Made by a program: the position numbers and the translations under genes. The notes below the pieces were generated by a model that saw only the letters and a list, made by a program, of their open reading frames with translations, did no database searches and was not told the DNA's origin. From Roseovarius marisflavi (GTDB lineage: Bacteria; Pseudomonadota; Alphaproteobacteria; Rhodobacterales; Rhodobacteraceae): 64,000 nucleotides of DNA. Positions 9,284 through 17,002 of the stretch are shown here, one piece after another (position 1 is the first letter of the stretch; the number at the start of each line of letters is the position of its first letter). The stretch covers positions 1 to 64,000 of the forward strand of contig NZ_FRBN01000011.1 in the NCBI RefSeq assembly GCF_900142625.1. The letters are read 5' to 3'.

Positions 9284-10666
9284 ATGAGGCTTTCTGGAGT
9301 TGATCAGCCGAAAGACTCGGCTACGGCGGCCGACGCCAAGCTGCTTCAAAACCTGAAAGACTATACTTGGGGCGCATTCGCGCTGCTCTGGCAGCGTCAG
9401 GCCATCTATCTTGCGACCACACTGCTGACGGCTTTTTACTTTGATGCTGTCAATGCCGCGATCTTTTATTGCACGATCGTCTTTTGCGAACTTCAGGATA
9501 TCATAATTGCCAGACGTGTTAGACGGCTGCACGTAAATCAAAAGCGGGCCATACACTCCAGCCTGGTATGGATTCTTCTGAATACGATCCTAAGCTCTGC
9601 TGCAATCTGTCTCTATGCCGTATCCGTTGCCTTCAAACAGGAACTCGGTGGCCATTTCACGCCATTATTCTTTCTTTTTGCGGCTGCACTGTTTGCTGCC
9701 ATGAACAACCACCAACTGGTGCTGGCGTTGGGCATCAGGTTGGCAATGTACGGATTATCCTTTTTGGTTATCGTATTCACGGATATCTGGATATCGCAAC
9801 CCAGCTTGGATTCAGAGCTTTGGCTGCACTTTTTCACGGTCATCTTTGTGATGTATTTTCTGATCGACTGTTCAATCGTCTTCCTGAGACTATATCGAAA
9901 AAATCTGGCACAGCTAGAGGCGCTCAGGCAGGAACATGAGCGAACGAAAGCCGCCTACATCGTAAAGTCCCAATTCATATCGACGGTCAGCCACGAACTT
10001 CGCACGCCACTTACCTCGATCAGGGGATCGCTTGACCTTCTGAATTCTGGCGCGATGGGCGAGATTCCGGAAAAGATGAAGAGTCTTCTGAACATGGCTG
10101 GCAAAAACAGCAAACGCTTGTCCAATCTGATCGACGATGTGCTTGACCTGCAAAAGATCGAAGCCGGGGAAATGAACTATCGCAGGGACGTCCTGAGCGT
10201 TCAGGCTCTTGTCAGTGAAGCGGTCAACAGCAACGTCGGCTATGCGACCGCGCATAATGTAACCCTTGTCGAGGAATGCCCCGAGGACACCCCCTTGGTG
10301 ATCGAAGGGGATGAAACCCGCCTCATGCAGGTCATGGCGAACATGATTTCAAATGCGGCAAAGTTCTCCGAGGAGGGGGGAACAGTGACCGTTGGATACG
10401 AGAGCATCGGCGACAAGGTCAGAATTTACGTGAAAGACACAGGCTGCGGAATCCCCGACGGAGCAGAAAGCAAGGTTTTCGGTCGCTTTAGCCAGTTGGA
10501 TTCTTCCGACCAGCGACGAGCGGCAGGAAGTGGCTTGGGAATGAATATCTCGAAAGAGATTGTGGAACACCATAACGGCATACTTGACTACGTAAGCGAA
10601 ATTGGATGCGGGACCACCTTTTTCACTGAATTCCTCGCCCACAGAGTGCCACCAGAATTGCCTTGA
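9284..10666 (+). CDS. membrane-bound sensor histidine kinase
   Basis: 460 residues. The N-terminal 200 residues carry about five or six hydrophobic segments (for example LVWILLNTILSSAAICLYAV and WLHFFTVIFVMYFLIDCSIV) and no periplasmic domain of note, suggesting sensing within the membrane. A coiled-coil linker follows. The dimerisation domain has the phospho-acceptor His237 in FISTVSHELRTPLTSIRGSL. The ATPase domain has the N-box NMISNAAKF (Asn353, Asn357), G1 DTGCGIPDG and G2 GSGLGMNISKEI. No receiver domain. It converges with a cytochrome P450 gene and lies near a response regulator that could be its partner. Confidence 0.9.
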   Translation: MRLSGVDQPKDSATAADAKLLQNLKDYTWGAFALLWQRQAIYLATTLLTAFYFDAVNAAIFYCTIVFCELQDIIIARRVRRLHVNQKRAIHSSLVWILLNTILSSAAICLYAVSVAFKQELGGHFTPLFFLFAAALFAAMNNHQLVLALGIRLAMYGLSFLVIVFTDIWISQPSLDSELWLHFFTVIFVMYFLIDCSIVFLRLYRKNLAQLEALRQEHERTKAAYIVKSQFISTVSHELRTPLTSIRGSLDLLNSGAMGEIPEKMKSLLNMAGKNSKRLSNLIDDVLDLQKIEAGEMNYRRDVLSVQALVSEAVNSNVGYATAHNVTLVEECPEDTPLVIEGDETRLMQVMANMISNAAKFSEEGGTVTVGYESIGDKVRIYVKDTGCGIPDGAESKVFGRFSQLDSSDQRRAAGSGLGMNISKEIVEHHNGILDYVSEIGCGTTFFTEFLAHRVPPELP

Positions 10667-10746
10667 GCATTTTGCATTTCACTCAATTGAACAGCTCAGC
10701 TTGAATTTGCGAGTACACGCAAAATCTTCTCTTGCCGTAAGACCGT

Positions 10747-12093
10747 TCAGACAGGTGTCGCATTCAGAATCATCGGTCCTTCTGGGCGCATCGTGAACGT
10801 CAGAACGGGACGTGGAATGGGAACATCGGTCAACGAAAATTCGATCTTGCGCAGAACACTGGCAATCAGAACCATGATTTCGGTTTCCGCATATTGTGCG
10901 CCAATACAAATCCTTGGTCCGGCTCCGAAGGGTATGAACTGACCACGAGGAAACTTGTCGGTCAGAAATCGACCGGGCCGGTAGAGGTTCGGCTCTTTCC
11001 AGAGTTTCTCGTTGCGATGAAGTGAATAGACGGGAAAGAAGAGTGCATCCCCCTTCTTGAACGTAATGCCCTTGATCGTCAGGTTTTCCGCGGCATCGCG
11101 GGCAAAAAATGCAGCCGAGGGATAGAGACGCAGCGTCTCATTGATATGTGCCCTCAGCAGATCCATTTTCTGAATATCGTCAAACGTCACAGGCCCGTCG
11201 GGACAGATGGACAAAATCTCCTCTCGAATCATCGTTTGCACCTCGGGATACAGCGCTAAAAGATAATATCCCCAGGCCAGCGCATTGGCGGATGTCTCAT
11301 GCCCTGCGACGACAAATGTGAGCAGATTGTCAACCGTAGTCGCGATATCCTCATAGTCATCGTCCAGCGCCGCAATCATCAAGTCCAGGAAATCCTGCGG
11401 AATGTCCCGGTTCTCCTCACGCCTGTTTTCGATGACCTGCCGCGCAAGAATTCGCATATTCGTAACTGGCTTTTTACTCCGCAACCATTTCCGCCGCGGA
11501 ATCCATTTCGGCAACCGCATAAGATCAAAAAGCGAAATCTCTGAGATGTATTCGAAGTATATCTTCAGCCCGGCCCTTATTTCTTCCGCCGACACCTCTT
11601 CGTTGCCGGAAAAGATGACCCGTGAAATGTTCGTAATGGTGGATGCCGGCGCCATTTGTGTGACGTCCACAATCCCGTGCCCTTCGCATAAGGAATCCGC
11701 CACCTCGATGCCGGTTTCAGCGAAATGTGTTGCCAGAAGGGGCAAGTTCCTTGCCGCAAACAAGGGGGAATACCGCTGACGCTGTTTTCTCCATTTTTCG
11801 CCTTCAGCCAAGATAAGACCGTTGCCGACGGCCGAACCGATGATGTCCTTGGTGAATTTGGCCTTCGGAAAGTGTCTGCCACTACCGACCAAAAGTTCCG
11901 TAATAATTTCGGGATCACAAATGTAGTGAATATTCAAAGGCCCCCGAACATAGGTTTCGACCGAGGTTTCAATTGGAATGACCTCGAGCATATTTCGTCC
12001 GGCCAGCCGCGCAAACTCCATCAGCCCGACGGGTTTTGTTGCAAGCTTGGCCGCAATTGGCACCGCCTCAAATGACACTGGTGTCGTCATCAT
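10747..12093 (-). CDS. cytochrome P450 monooxygenase
   Basis: 448 residues from the ATG at 12093, chosen because GGGTGGGGGTG stands directly upstream and the length then fits the family. Upstream starts at 12159 (ATG) or 12171 (TTG) would add 22-26 residues. All P450 hallmarks are present: the I-helix oxygen-activation motif VVAGHETSA, the K-helix ExxR as ETLR, the aromatic region LYRPGRF, and the heme-binding loop FIPFGAGPRICIGAQ with the thiolate cysteine. The protein has no membrane anchor. It is probably soluble and needs separate redox partners, which are not in the window. It lies inside a signalling gene group; the substrate is unknown. Confidence 0.92.
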   Translation of the reverse strand: MMTTPVSFEAVPIAAKLATKPVGLMEFARLAGRNMLEVIPIETSVETYVRGPLNIHYICDPEIITELLVGSGRHFPKAKFTKDIIGSAVGNGLILAEGEKWRKQRQRYSPLFAARNLPLLATHFAETGIEVADSLCEGHGIVDVTQMAPASTITNISRVIFSGNEEVSAEEIRAGLKIYFEYISEISLFDLMRLPKWIPRRKWLRSKKPVTNMRILARQVIENRREENRDIPQDFLDLMIAALDDDYEDIATTVDNLLTFVVAGHETSANALAWGYYLLALYPEVQTMIREEILSICPDGPVTFDDIQKMDLLRAHINETLRLYPSAAFFARDAAENLTIKGITFKKGDALFFPVYSLHRNEKLWKEPNLYRPGRFLTDKFPRGQFIPFGAGPRICIGAQYAETEIMVLIASVLRKIEFSLTDVPIPRPVLTFTMRPEGPMILNATPV

Positions 12094-12439
12094 CACCCCC
12101 ACCCCAAATTGCCAACCATTGGCTTTTGCTTCCCCCTCGACACCCCCATATGAGGGCATTGCAAGACTCAAGCATAGCCACTAGGAAAATTCGGAAACGT
12201 TTTCGTTAACTCAGCCCAAAACATCCAGTCAGCGATACAACAGTGCCGTGGGGCTCATCCTTATTACTTTCGCAATCAAAGCGAATTCCAAAGGAGTGTT
12301 AACCATGCTCGTCATGTTCGGCAAGGGCAGCAGAAATATCCGAGCAAATGGTCGGTGGTCTTTTGTGGGTGTTTTTGAAAGTGCAGCCTGTCAGCGCTCA
12401 GTGGCAAGCTGGAGCTGGAAAACTGTTCTCGCGAAAAAT

Positions 12440-13564
12440 CTACTCGACGTTCAGATAGTTGTCTTCACCAAAGAGTTCTCTCAAAACGCGTTCGTAAACC
12501 CGCTTTTTCCCCGTTTTCTGGCGGTGGTAATCGCGGTCAAAATCGAAACTTTTCGCATAGTCGTTCTTTCGCATCTCGGCTTCAAGAGCCTTGGCGCAGT
12601 CAATGGCTCTTTTAAGTGCTCCGGTCGCGTTGCTCCGGGACAACAGGCGCATCGATACCGGCTCTCCTACCAGGACTTCTACACGCTCATCCGTCACATG
12701 CTGTCTCAGTTGCGCGCCTATCATCTCGCCAAGAGTCACTGTTCCAAGTATGGAATCCGTTACCTTCCGGCCATGCAAAATAACTAGGAAAACGCCACTG
12801 CCACGGTATGAGAAAACAAAATCCATGTCATCCGCTGCGCCTTGAATGCAAGATGCCACGTCCTGGATGGCCTCCCGAAAACCTTCACAACCAACATGGT
12901 GATAAAAGAGATCGGCATCCTGCAATATGACTGAAATGGCTTGTGAACCAAACATCTTACGCCGCGCGAGTTGGGCCGCGTAGTTGTCAAATTCGATATA
13001 TCGGAGAAAGTTCTTCAACCCCTTGAGTGAGATTGGATCTTCGAAATCCATTTGCTGGATAGTTTCCAGCTTGCATTTGAGATCGCTTGCGCATTGCATG
13101 CTTTTTTCGGCTTCGCGGCGCGACTGTACAAGACTATGCGCGCACTTGATGCGGCTGCGAAGTTCGAGAAAGTCGAAGGGCTTGTTTACATAGTCAGTCG
13201 CACCTTCCACGAACGCATCGTCAATATACTTGCGATCACTCATGGCGGTGAGCATGAGAACGGGTGTCTCTGTATATTCCGGAATTACCCGCAGCTGCCG
13301 CAGGAGCTCGATGCCGTTCATATCCGGCATCTGGATATCAAGCAGGATACAGTCGAACGGTTTTTCAGCGCCGTTGATTACGTCAAGTGCGGAGGCTGCA
13401 TTGCTTGCAGTTGAAACTTGATAATCTTCCAGCGTTTCCAGTGCTGTTTTCACAACCTCCAGAATGCTTGGCTCGTCATCTACGACCAAAATTCTGCAAC
13501 CTGGTTGCTTTTTAGCGCGGATTTCCATTTTGCGTTGGAAACGGCTATTTCCTTCAATAGACAT
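12440..13564 (-). CDS. response regulator with receiver domain and degenerate GGDEF-like output domain
   Basis: 374 residues from the ATG at 13564, preceded by GGTGGGTG; a GTG three codons upstream is the alternative. The receiver domain (about residues 22-140) has the acidic pair D29/D30 in ILVVDDEPS, phospho-acceptor Asp76 in ILLDIQMPDMNG, Thr106 and Lys128 in NKPFD. A coiled segment follows. Residues 205-300 then follow the diguanylate cyclase layout: AISVILQDADLFYHHVG in place of the DxDxFKxxND helix, and FSYRGSGVFLVIL where RYGGDEFxxxL is expected. The signature is lost, so cyclase activity is unlikely; a c-di-GMP-independent protein-binding role is more probable. It lacks a DNA-binding domain. 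Confidence 0.85.
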   Translation of the reverse strand: MSIEGNSRFQRKMEIRAKKQPGCRILVVDDEPSILEVVKTALETLEDYQVSTASNAASALDVINGAEKPFDCILLDIQMPDMNGIELLRQLRVIPEYTETPVLMLTAMSDRKYIDDAFVEGATDYVNKPFDFLELRSRIKCAHSLVQSRREAEKSMQCASDLKCKLETIQQMDFEDPISLKGLKNFLRYIEFDNYAAQLARRKMFGSQAISVILQDADLFYHHVGCEGFREAIQDVASCIQGAADDMDFVFSYRGSGVFLVILHGRKVTDSILGTVTLGEMIGAQLRQHVTDERVEVLVGEPVSMRLLSRSNATGALKRAIDCAKALEAEMRKNDYAKSFDFDRDYHRQKTGKKRVYERVLRELFGEDNYLNVE

Positions 13565-13778
13565 TATATTCACCCACCGGCCGTTTGATACGGATTAGTG
13601 GACCATTAATCATTTATAATTGTGATCAATTTGAGGCCTAAGATAGTCTATTCTCCCTAAATTTTGCTGAAAATAAGGTGAAAATATAGCATTGTCTTTA
13701 AGTGCCAAACAATACAGGGCATCAGCCCGGCATTGTCTTCCAAAGTTCGCGCCGACCGAAAATCTTTGATTGAGTCAC
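13565..13778. other. intergenic region between the second luxI gene and the response regulator gene
   Basis: 214 AT-rich bases that should contain the promoter of the response regulator. TCAAATTGATCACAATTATA-type sequence is present, but I cannot assign boxes with confidence. No terminator with a T-run is visible after the synthase gene. Confidence 0.3.
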
Positions 13779-14525
13779 TCAGGATATAAGATCGGTGACC
13801 TTGAACAAAACACACTGGCTCGCGGTCCCGTCGATGGAAAACTTTGCTCCTATGGGCGTCGCATTCACACCCAAACGCCGGGCCCACCGAGCCCATAAAG
13901 CGGGCACGATACCCAGAACATGCGCTGCACCATTATCCATGGCAGTCTGGCACATTGACCTAAACAATAAAGTCTGGACCCTTTGACGCTGTTGCGCAGG
14001 AACGGAATTTGTAATGAAGAACCGGGTGGCTTCCCATACACTATGCTCTACCGGGGCCTCAAAAAAAAGAATGTCGGTTGGAATATCTTCCAACAGGCCC
14101 ATCTGTGCATCTCTGATCATATAGCTGAAGGGGCCGCATTTGGCCGTGGTGGGAACCATGCGAACGCCGCCAAGGACTTCACCGAACTGATGAATTACAA
14201 TCCAGCGACAGTATGGCGTATCGTACTGGTCGAATTCCATTCCGTCGGATTCTGAGACATGCCAGCCGAGTTGGTCCAGGAAAATCAATTTCCTGACTTC
14301 AAGGTATTTTACCAACAGCCCGCCATATTCAGTCATATTTCGAAACGAAATGGTCGTTGACCTGATGTGATCGACGGGCTCCCCGGCAACCTTATCGTTT
14401 CGTTTCGTAGAACTGTTTACTCTATTCTGCGAACGTTCATGCCGATCGTTAACATCAATGTTTTCAGTTAGCGGCGCAGTTGGTGGAAGTGCCTGTGCCC
14501 GGAAGGGCGACCACGTACGATTCAT
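13779..14525 (-). CDS. second LuxI-type acyl-homoserine-lactone synthase, without adjacent luxR
   Basis: 248 residues. After an unusual polar N-terminal extension of about 50 residues, the autoinducer-synthase domain begins near STTISFRNMTEYGG. The catalytic pattern is kept: R78 and F82 in EVRKLIFLDQLGW, W88, E97/D99 and D102 in MEFDQYD, R122 in GGVRMVP, E165 and R168 in WEATRFF. A synthase is therefore likely to be active, unless the enzyme has changed substrate. It shares little sequence with the synthase at 5.3 kb, so it is not a recent duplicate. If translation began at the ATG at 14336 the protein would lose part of the domain, so the longer form is preferred. It lies between a signalling group and the kinase/GTPase cassette. 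Confidence 0.82.
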   Translation of the reverse strand: MNRTWSPFRAQALPPTAPLTENIDVNDRHERSQNRVNSSTKRNDKVAGEPVDHIRSTTISFRNMTEYGGLLVKYLEVRKLIFLDQLGWHVSESDGMEFDQYDTPYCRWIVIHQFGEVLGGVRMVPTTAKCGPFSYMIRDAQMGLLEDIPTDILFFEAPVEHSVWEATRFFITNSVPAQQRQRVQTLLFRSMCQTAMDNGAAHVLGIVPALWARWARRLGVNATPIGAKFSIDGTASQCVLFKVTDLIS

Positions 14526-14548
14526 AGACTGCTCGTCACTTTTTTGCC

Positions 14549-14577
14549 TTAATACGGTTTAACGTTGCAGTTGTGAA
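14549..14577 (-). promoter_or_regulatory. candidate promoter of the second luxI gene
   Basis: On the minus strand TTCACA (14577-14572) and TATTAA (14554-14549) are 17 bases apart, about 24 bases before the start codon at 14525. This would give a very short leader. Confidence 0.35.
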
Positions 14578-14755
14578 GTCCGACACCAACACATTCTACC
14601 GGAAAAGTTGAATCGCAACTTGCTGTTGCGGCTTCTTGGCCACACCGAACCCCTCGCCTTTATGGCGAGTGCGCGCTCTTATTTGTCAATTAGATGCAAG
14701 CAGGGCGCCCGTCGGTCGTGAATACCGGGCACAACTCAAATCGGCGACTTCTGCG

Positions 14756-15577
14756 TCAAACCGTTGCGTTCAGCCCTGTAGTGCCGAAAACTTTCCGCCA
14801 GTCATCCATGACCGCGACCCTGCCTTGGTTCGGAACCGCCGCCAGCAGGCTATCCGTGCCATCCCTGGCAACGATTGCCTGCCATCCCGGTGCCAGCGCA
14901 AAAGCCGAACAAGACGGCCCCGCTCTGTCCAGACGGCGCAGGGTTCCCTTTGCCCCGCGATGCGCGGCAAAGATCTTCTCAACATGGTCAAGGCGCAGCA
15001 GGACGGCCTCGGGCCCCTCGCGCTCTACATCCCTGCCCTCGCGCGCCCGCATAATCCAGCCTTTCGCACGCGGCTGGATCATTTTCAGAAAGCCATGCAT
15101 CCGGTTTTCGTGGCCCAAGCTTTCACTGACCTCTGCCAGACGCGCCGCCGAACAGGACTTGCCGCTTGTGGATGGATTCAATGCGCGGCCCATGCGCTGC
15201 AATGCTGTTCCTGCTGCCTGTTGGCCTATTTTCTTGATGGTTTGTGCATAGGCCCGCGCAGCGTCTTCTGGGTCTGTTTCGCCACCCTCAGCTTTTTGTT
15301 GGACCGTGTCATTGGTGCGCAACTCGATCAGACGCCTGTTCGATGCAACAAGCATCGCCTCAATTCCGCTATCAGACAGCAGTGCCATCTTGCGTGGCAG
15401 GACAGCCTCGTCAATTTCCCGCATGATAATGCGCAACAGACTTTGATGGTCTGTCGCCGTCTCTCGGATGTCCGCCAGAAGCTCGTCGCGATCCATGCCG
15501 AGACGCACCAAAGCACCACGCAAGTGACGCGCCGTTTCCTCGGATCCGATTTGGCGGGCTTTTGCAATTCTTACCAT
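14756..15577 (-). CDS. protein of unknown function in the kinase/GTPase cassette
   Basis: 273 residues from the ATG at 15577; a GTG immediately before it (15580) is also possible. Either start overlaps the stop of the upstream gene, so the two are translationally coupled. The N-terminal two-thirds look helical and charged (LVRLGMDRDELLADIRETA, MREIDEAVLPRKMALLSDSG), with a later basic stretch IMRAREGRDVEREGPEAVLL. The C-terminus contains WQAIVARDGTDSLLAAVPNQ and VAVMDDWRKVFGTTG, possibly a beta-rich part. No transmembrane segment or signal peptide. I recognise no family. Last gene of the cassette, so its role should be tied to the GTPases upstream. Confidence 0.7.
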   Translation of the reverse strand: MVRIAKARQIGSEETARHLRGALVRLGMDRDELLADIRETATDHQSLLRIIMREIDEAVLPRKMALLSDSGIEAMLVASNRRLIELRTNDTVQQKAEGGETDPEDAARAYAQTIKKIGQQAAGTALQRMGRALNPSTSGKSCSAARLAEVSESLGHENRMHGFLKMIQPRAKGWIMRAREGRDVEREGPEAVLLRLDHVEKIFAAHRGAKGTLRRLDRAGPSCSAFALAPGWQAIVARDGTDSLLAAVPNQGRVAVMDDWRKVFGTTGLNATV

Positions 15578-15954
15578 CACGCTTCCCCAGACACCATTAG
15601 AAATACCTTCTTTGCGTATGCCTTTACATGTGTGACCGCCTCAGCACGGTCACACACGCAGCAAACGACATCGGATTTCCTCTCTTGCGATCTGACAAAG
15701 ATGCGTACATCGTCAGGTGTGGCCACGATGACGCTGTGGTCTGTCTCTTCTGCTTGGCCATCATCCGCAGACAAAGTATCGGAAACCCCGAAATTCAAAG
15801 CGGCCTGTTGGATGATTTCTTCCAGATAGTCCTGTTTGTGCTGACGGTTGGCGCTTGTGCGCAAGACCAGGCCCGTCTTCAGATCCCCGAACGAAACGAG
15901 CGAACAGCCGGGCACGCCGCATCGCATTTCGTCAAGGCATTCGGATATGGTCAT
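15577..15954 (-). CDS. small protein resembling the Roadblock/LC7 fold
   Basis: 125 residues, with GGAG before the ATG at 15954. The layout is helix, then VPGCSLVSFGDLKTGLVL (a beta hairpin with the 'G.D..tG..L' turn), a helix DYLEEIIQQAALNF, then the strands HSVIVATPDDVRIFVRS and DVVCCVCDRAEAVTHVKAYA. This order and length fit Roadblock/LC7 proteins such as MglB, which regulate small GTPases. The match is by pattern only and needs a profile search. It lies 76 bases after a GTPase gene and overlaps the next gene, supporting a role as a GTPase partner. Confidence 0.6.
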   Translation of the reverse strand: MTISECLDEMRCGVPGCSLVSFGDLKTGLVLRTSANRQHKQDYLEEIIQQAALNFGVSDTLSADDGQAEETDHSVIVATPDDVRIFVRSQERKSDVVCCVCDRAEAVTHVKAYAKKVFLMVSGEA

Positions 15955-16030
15955 TTCGCGCTCCAGATCGGCGGGACGTAGATGTGCGGGCCTCCAAACA
16001 CACCTGCTCCCTTTTGCCTCATGACTTTTC

Positions 16031-17002
16031 TCACCAGTTGGCGTCTACCGAAGGGCTGGGCCGGGCGGTGCGCCCGCGCATCTCGGTCAGAACGCGCACT
16101 CGTTTCGGTATGACACTGCTCGACTTGTAGACCACAGGTTCGGCAGACGCATTTTGAGCGGACGGCGATGCTTCGGCCAACGACCTGCCCGCCATCTCTT
16201 GCGGCGCGCCCGATGCCGTGCTGTCCGGCAAATCCTGCACTTGCGAAGACTTGGTCGTTTCTTGCGATGCGACCGGCGCAGAACGGCCTTCTTCGGGTGC
16301 GTTCAGCAACAGTTCCACAAGGTGATCGACAAACTCCGCCGCTCCGCTCTCCTGCCACTTTTGAAAGTCGTCCCCTGCATTCAGCGCCTCGATAATCGAG
16401 ATCGGATAGACCGCTTTGAACAAACCCTCGGTTTCCTTGCGGACGCGATTGATCACCCGATCGACATCGCGATCAACCCTAAGTTTGTCAACCTGTGTCA
16501 CCAGCAGGATGTTATCTCCGTTCGTCCGCTCCCTGATCAGCTCCCATGCCGCCGCCTCGGATTGGCGCCATGCCTGCGTTGCCTGCGTGCACCACACGAC
16601 GCTGTCGACGTGTTCGATCATGGATAACCAGACATCCGACGACATGCTTGGGTCTGAAATTCCGGGCATGTCAATCAGATCACATATCTCCAGAGTTTCC
16701 GAGCGGTTGTACAAACGGACCATCCTGGTTTCGTCAACGCAGATCGCTTCCAGATCTTCAATGTCGATCTCTCTCTCGGTGCCGTCACGATCCACGGCAA
16801 TTGCGGCCTCAGCGCCGTAGCTGATCCAGATCGGGGGAAGCCGGGTTGCGGTCACCTGTACCGGCAGTGGCGCATTCCCAAGAAACAGTTTGGAAAGCGT
16901 GCTTTTCCCGGCGCTGAATTCGCCCATGAACGCCAGGCGCGGTTTTCGGGGCAATGGTGCCGGGCTTAGACTCTCAGTGTTCAATGTCTTCTCCTTGGTC
17001 AT
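16031..17002 (-). CDS. dynamin-like P-loop GTPase, shorter member of the pair
   Basis: 323 residues. GTPase motifs: G1 GEFSAGKST (residues 27-35), of the type seen in bacterial dynamin-like proteins, G3 DMPG (111-114), and G4 TQVDKL (169-174). The GTPase domain ends near residue 240 and is followed by a low-complexity tail rich in S, A, E and P, ending in a basic patch IPKRVRVLTEMRGRTARP. No long helical stalk or membrane paddle, so it may work with the larger GTPase encoded just upstream. Its ATG overlaps the TGA of that gene (ATGA), showing translational coupling. Probably cytosolic or recruited to the membrane through its partner. Confidence 0.85.
   Translation of the reverse strand: MTKEKTLNTESLSPAPLPRKPRLAFMGEFSAGKSTLSKLFLGNAPLPVQVTATRLPPIWISYGAEAAIAVDRDGTEREIDIEDLEAICVDETRMVRLYNRSETLEICDLIDMPGISDPSMSSDVWLSMIEHVDSVVWCTQATQAWRQSEAAAWELIRERTNGDNILLVTQVDKLRVDRDVDRVINRVRKETEGLFKAVYPISIIEALNAGDDFQKWQESGAAEFVDHLVELLLNAPEEGRSAPVASQETTKSSQVQDLPDSTASGAPQEMAGRSLAEASPSAQNASAEPVVYKSSSVIPKRVRVLTEMRGRTARPSPSVDANW

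Noticed and set aside
12305..12787. Plus-strand open frame with a good AAAGGAG site, reading MLVMFGKGSRNIRANGRWSF
   Set aside because: Most of it runs antisense to the response regulator gene and shows no domain; the ribosome site may be chance.
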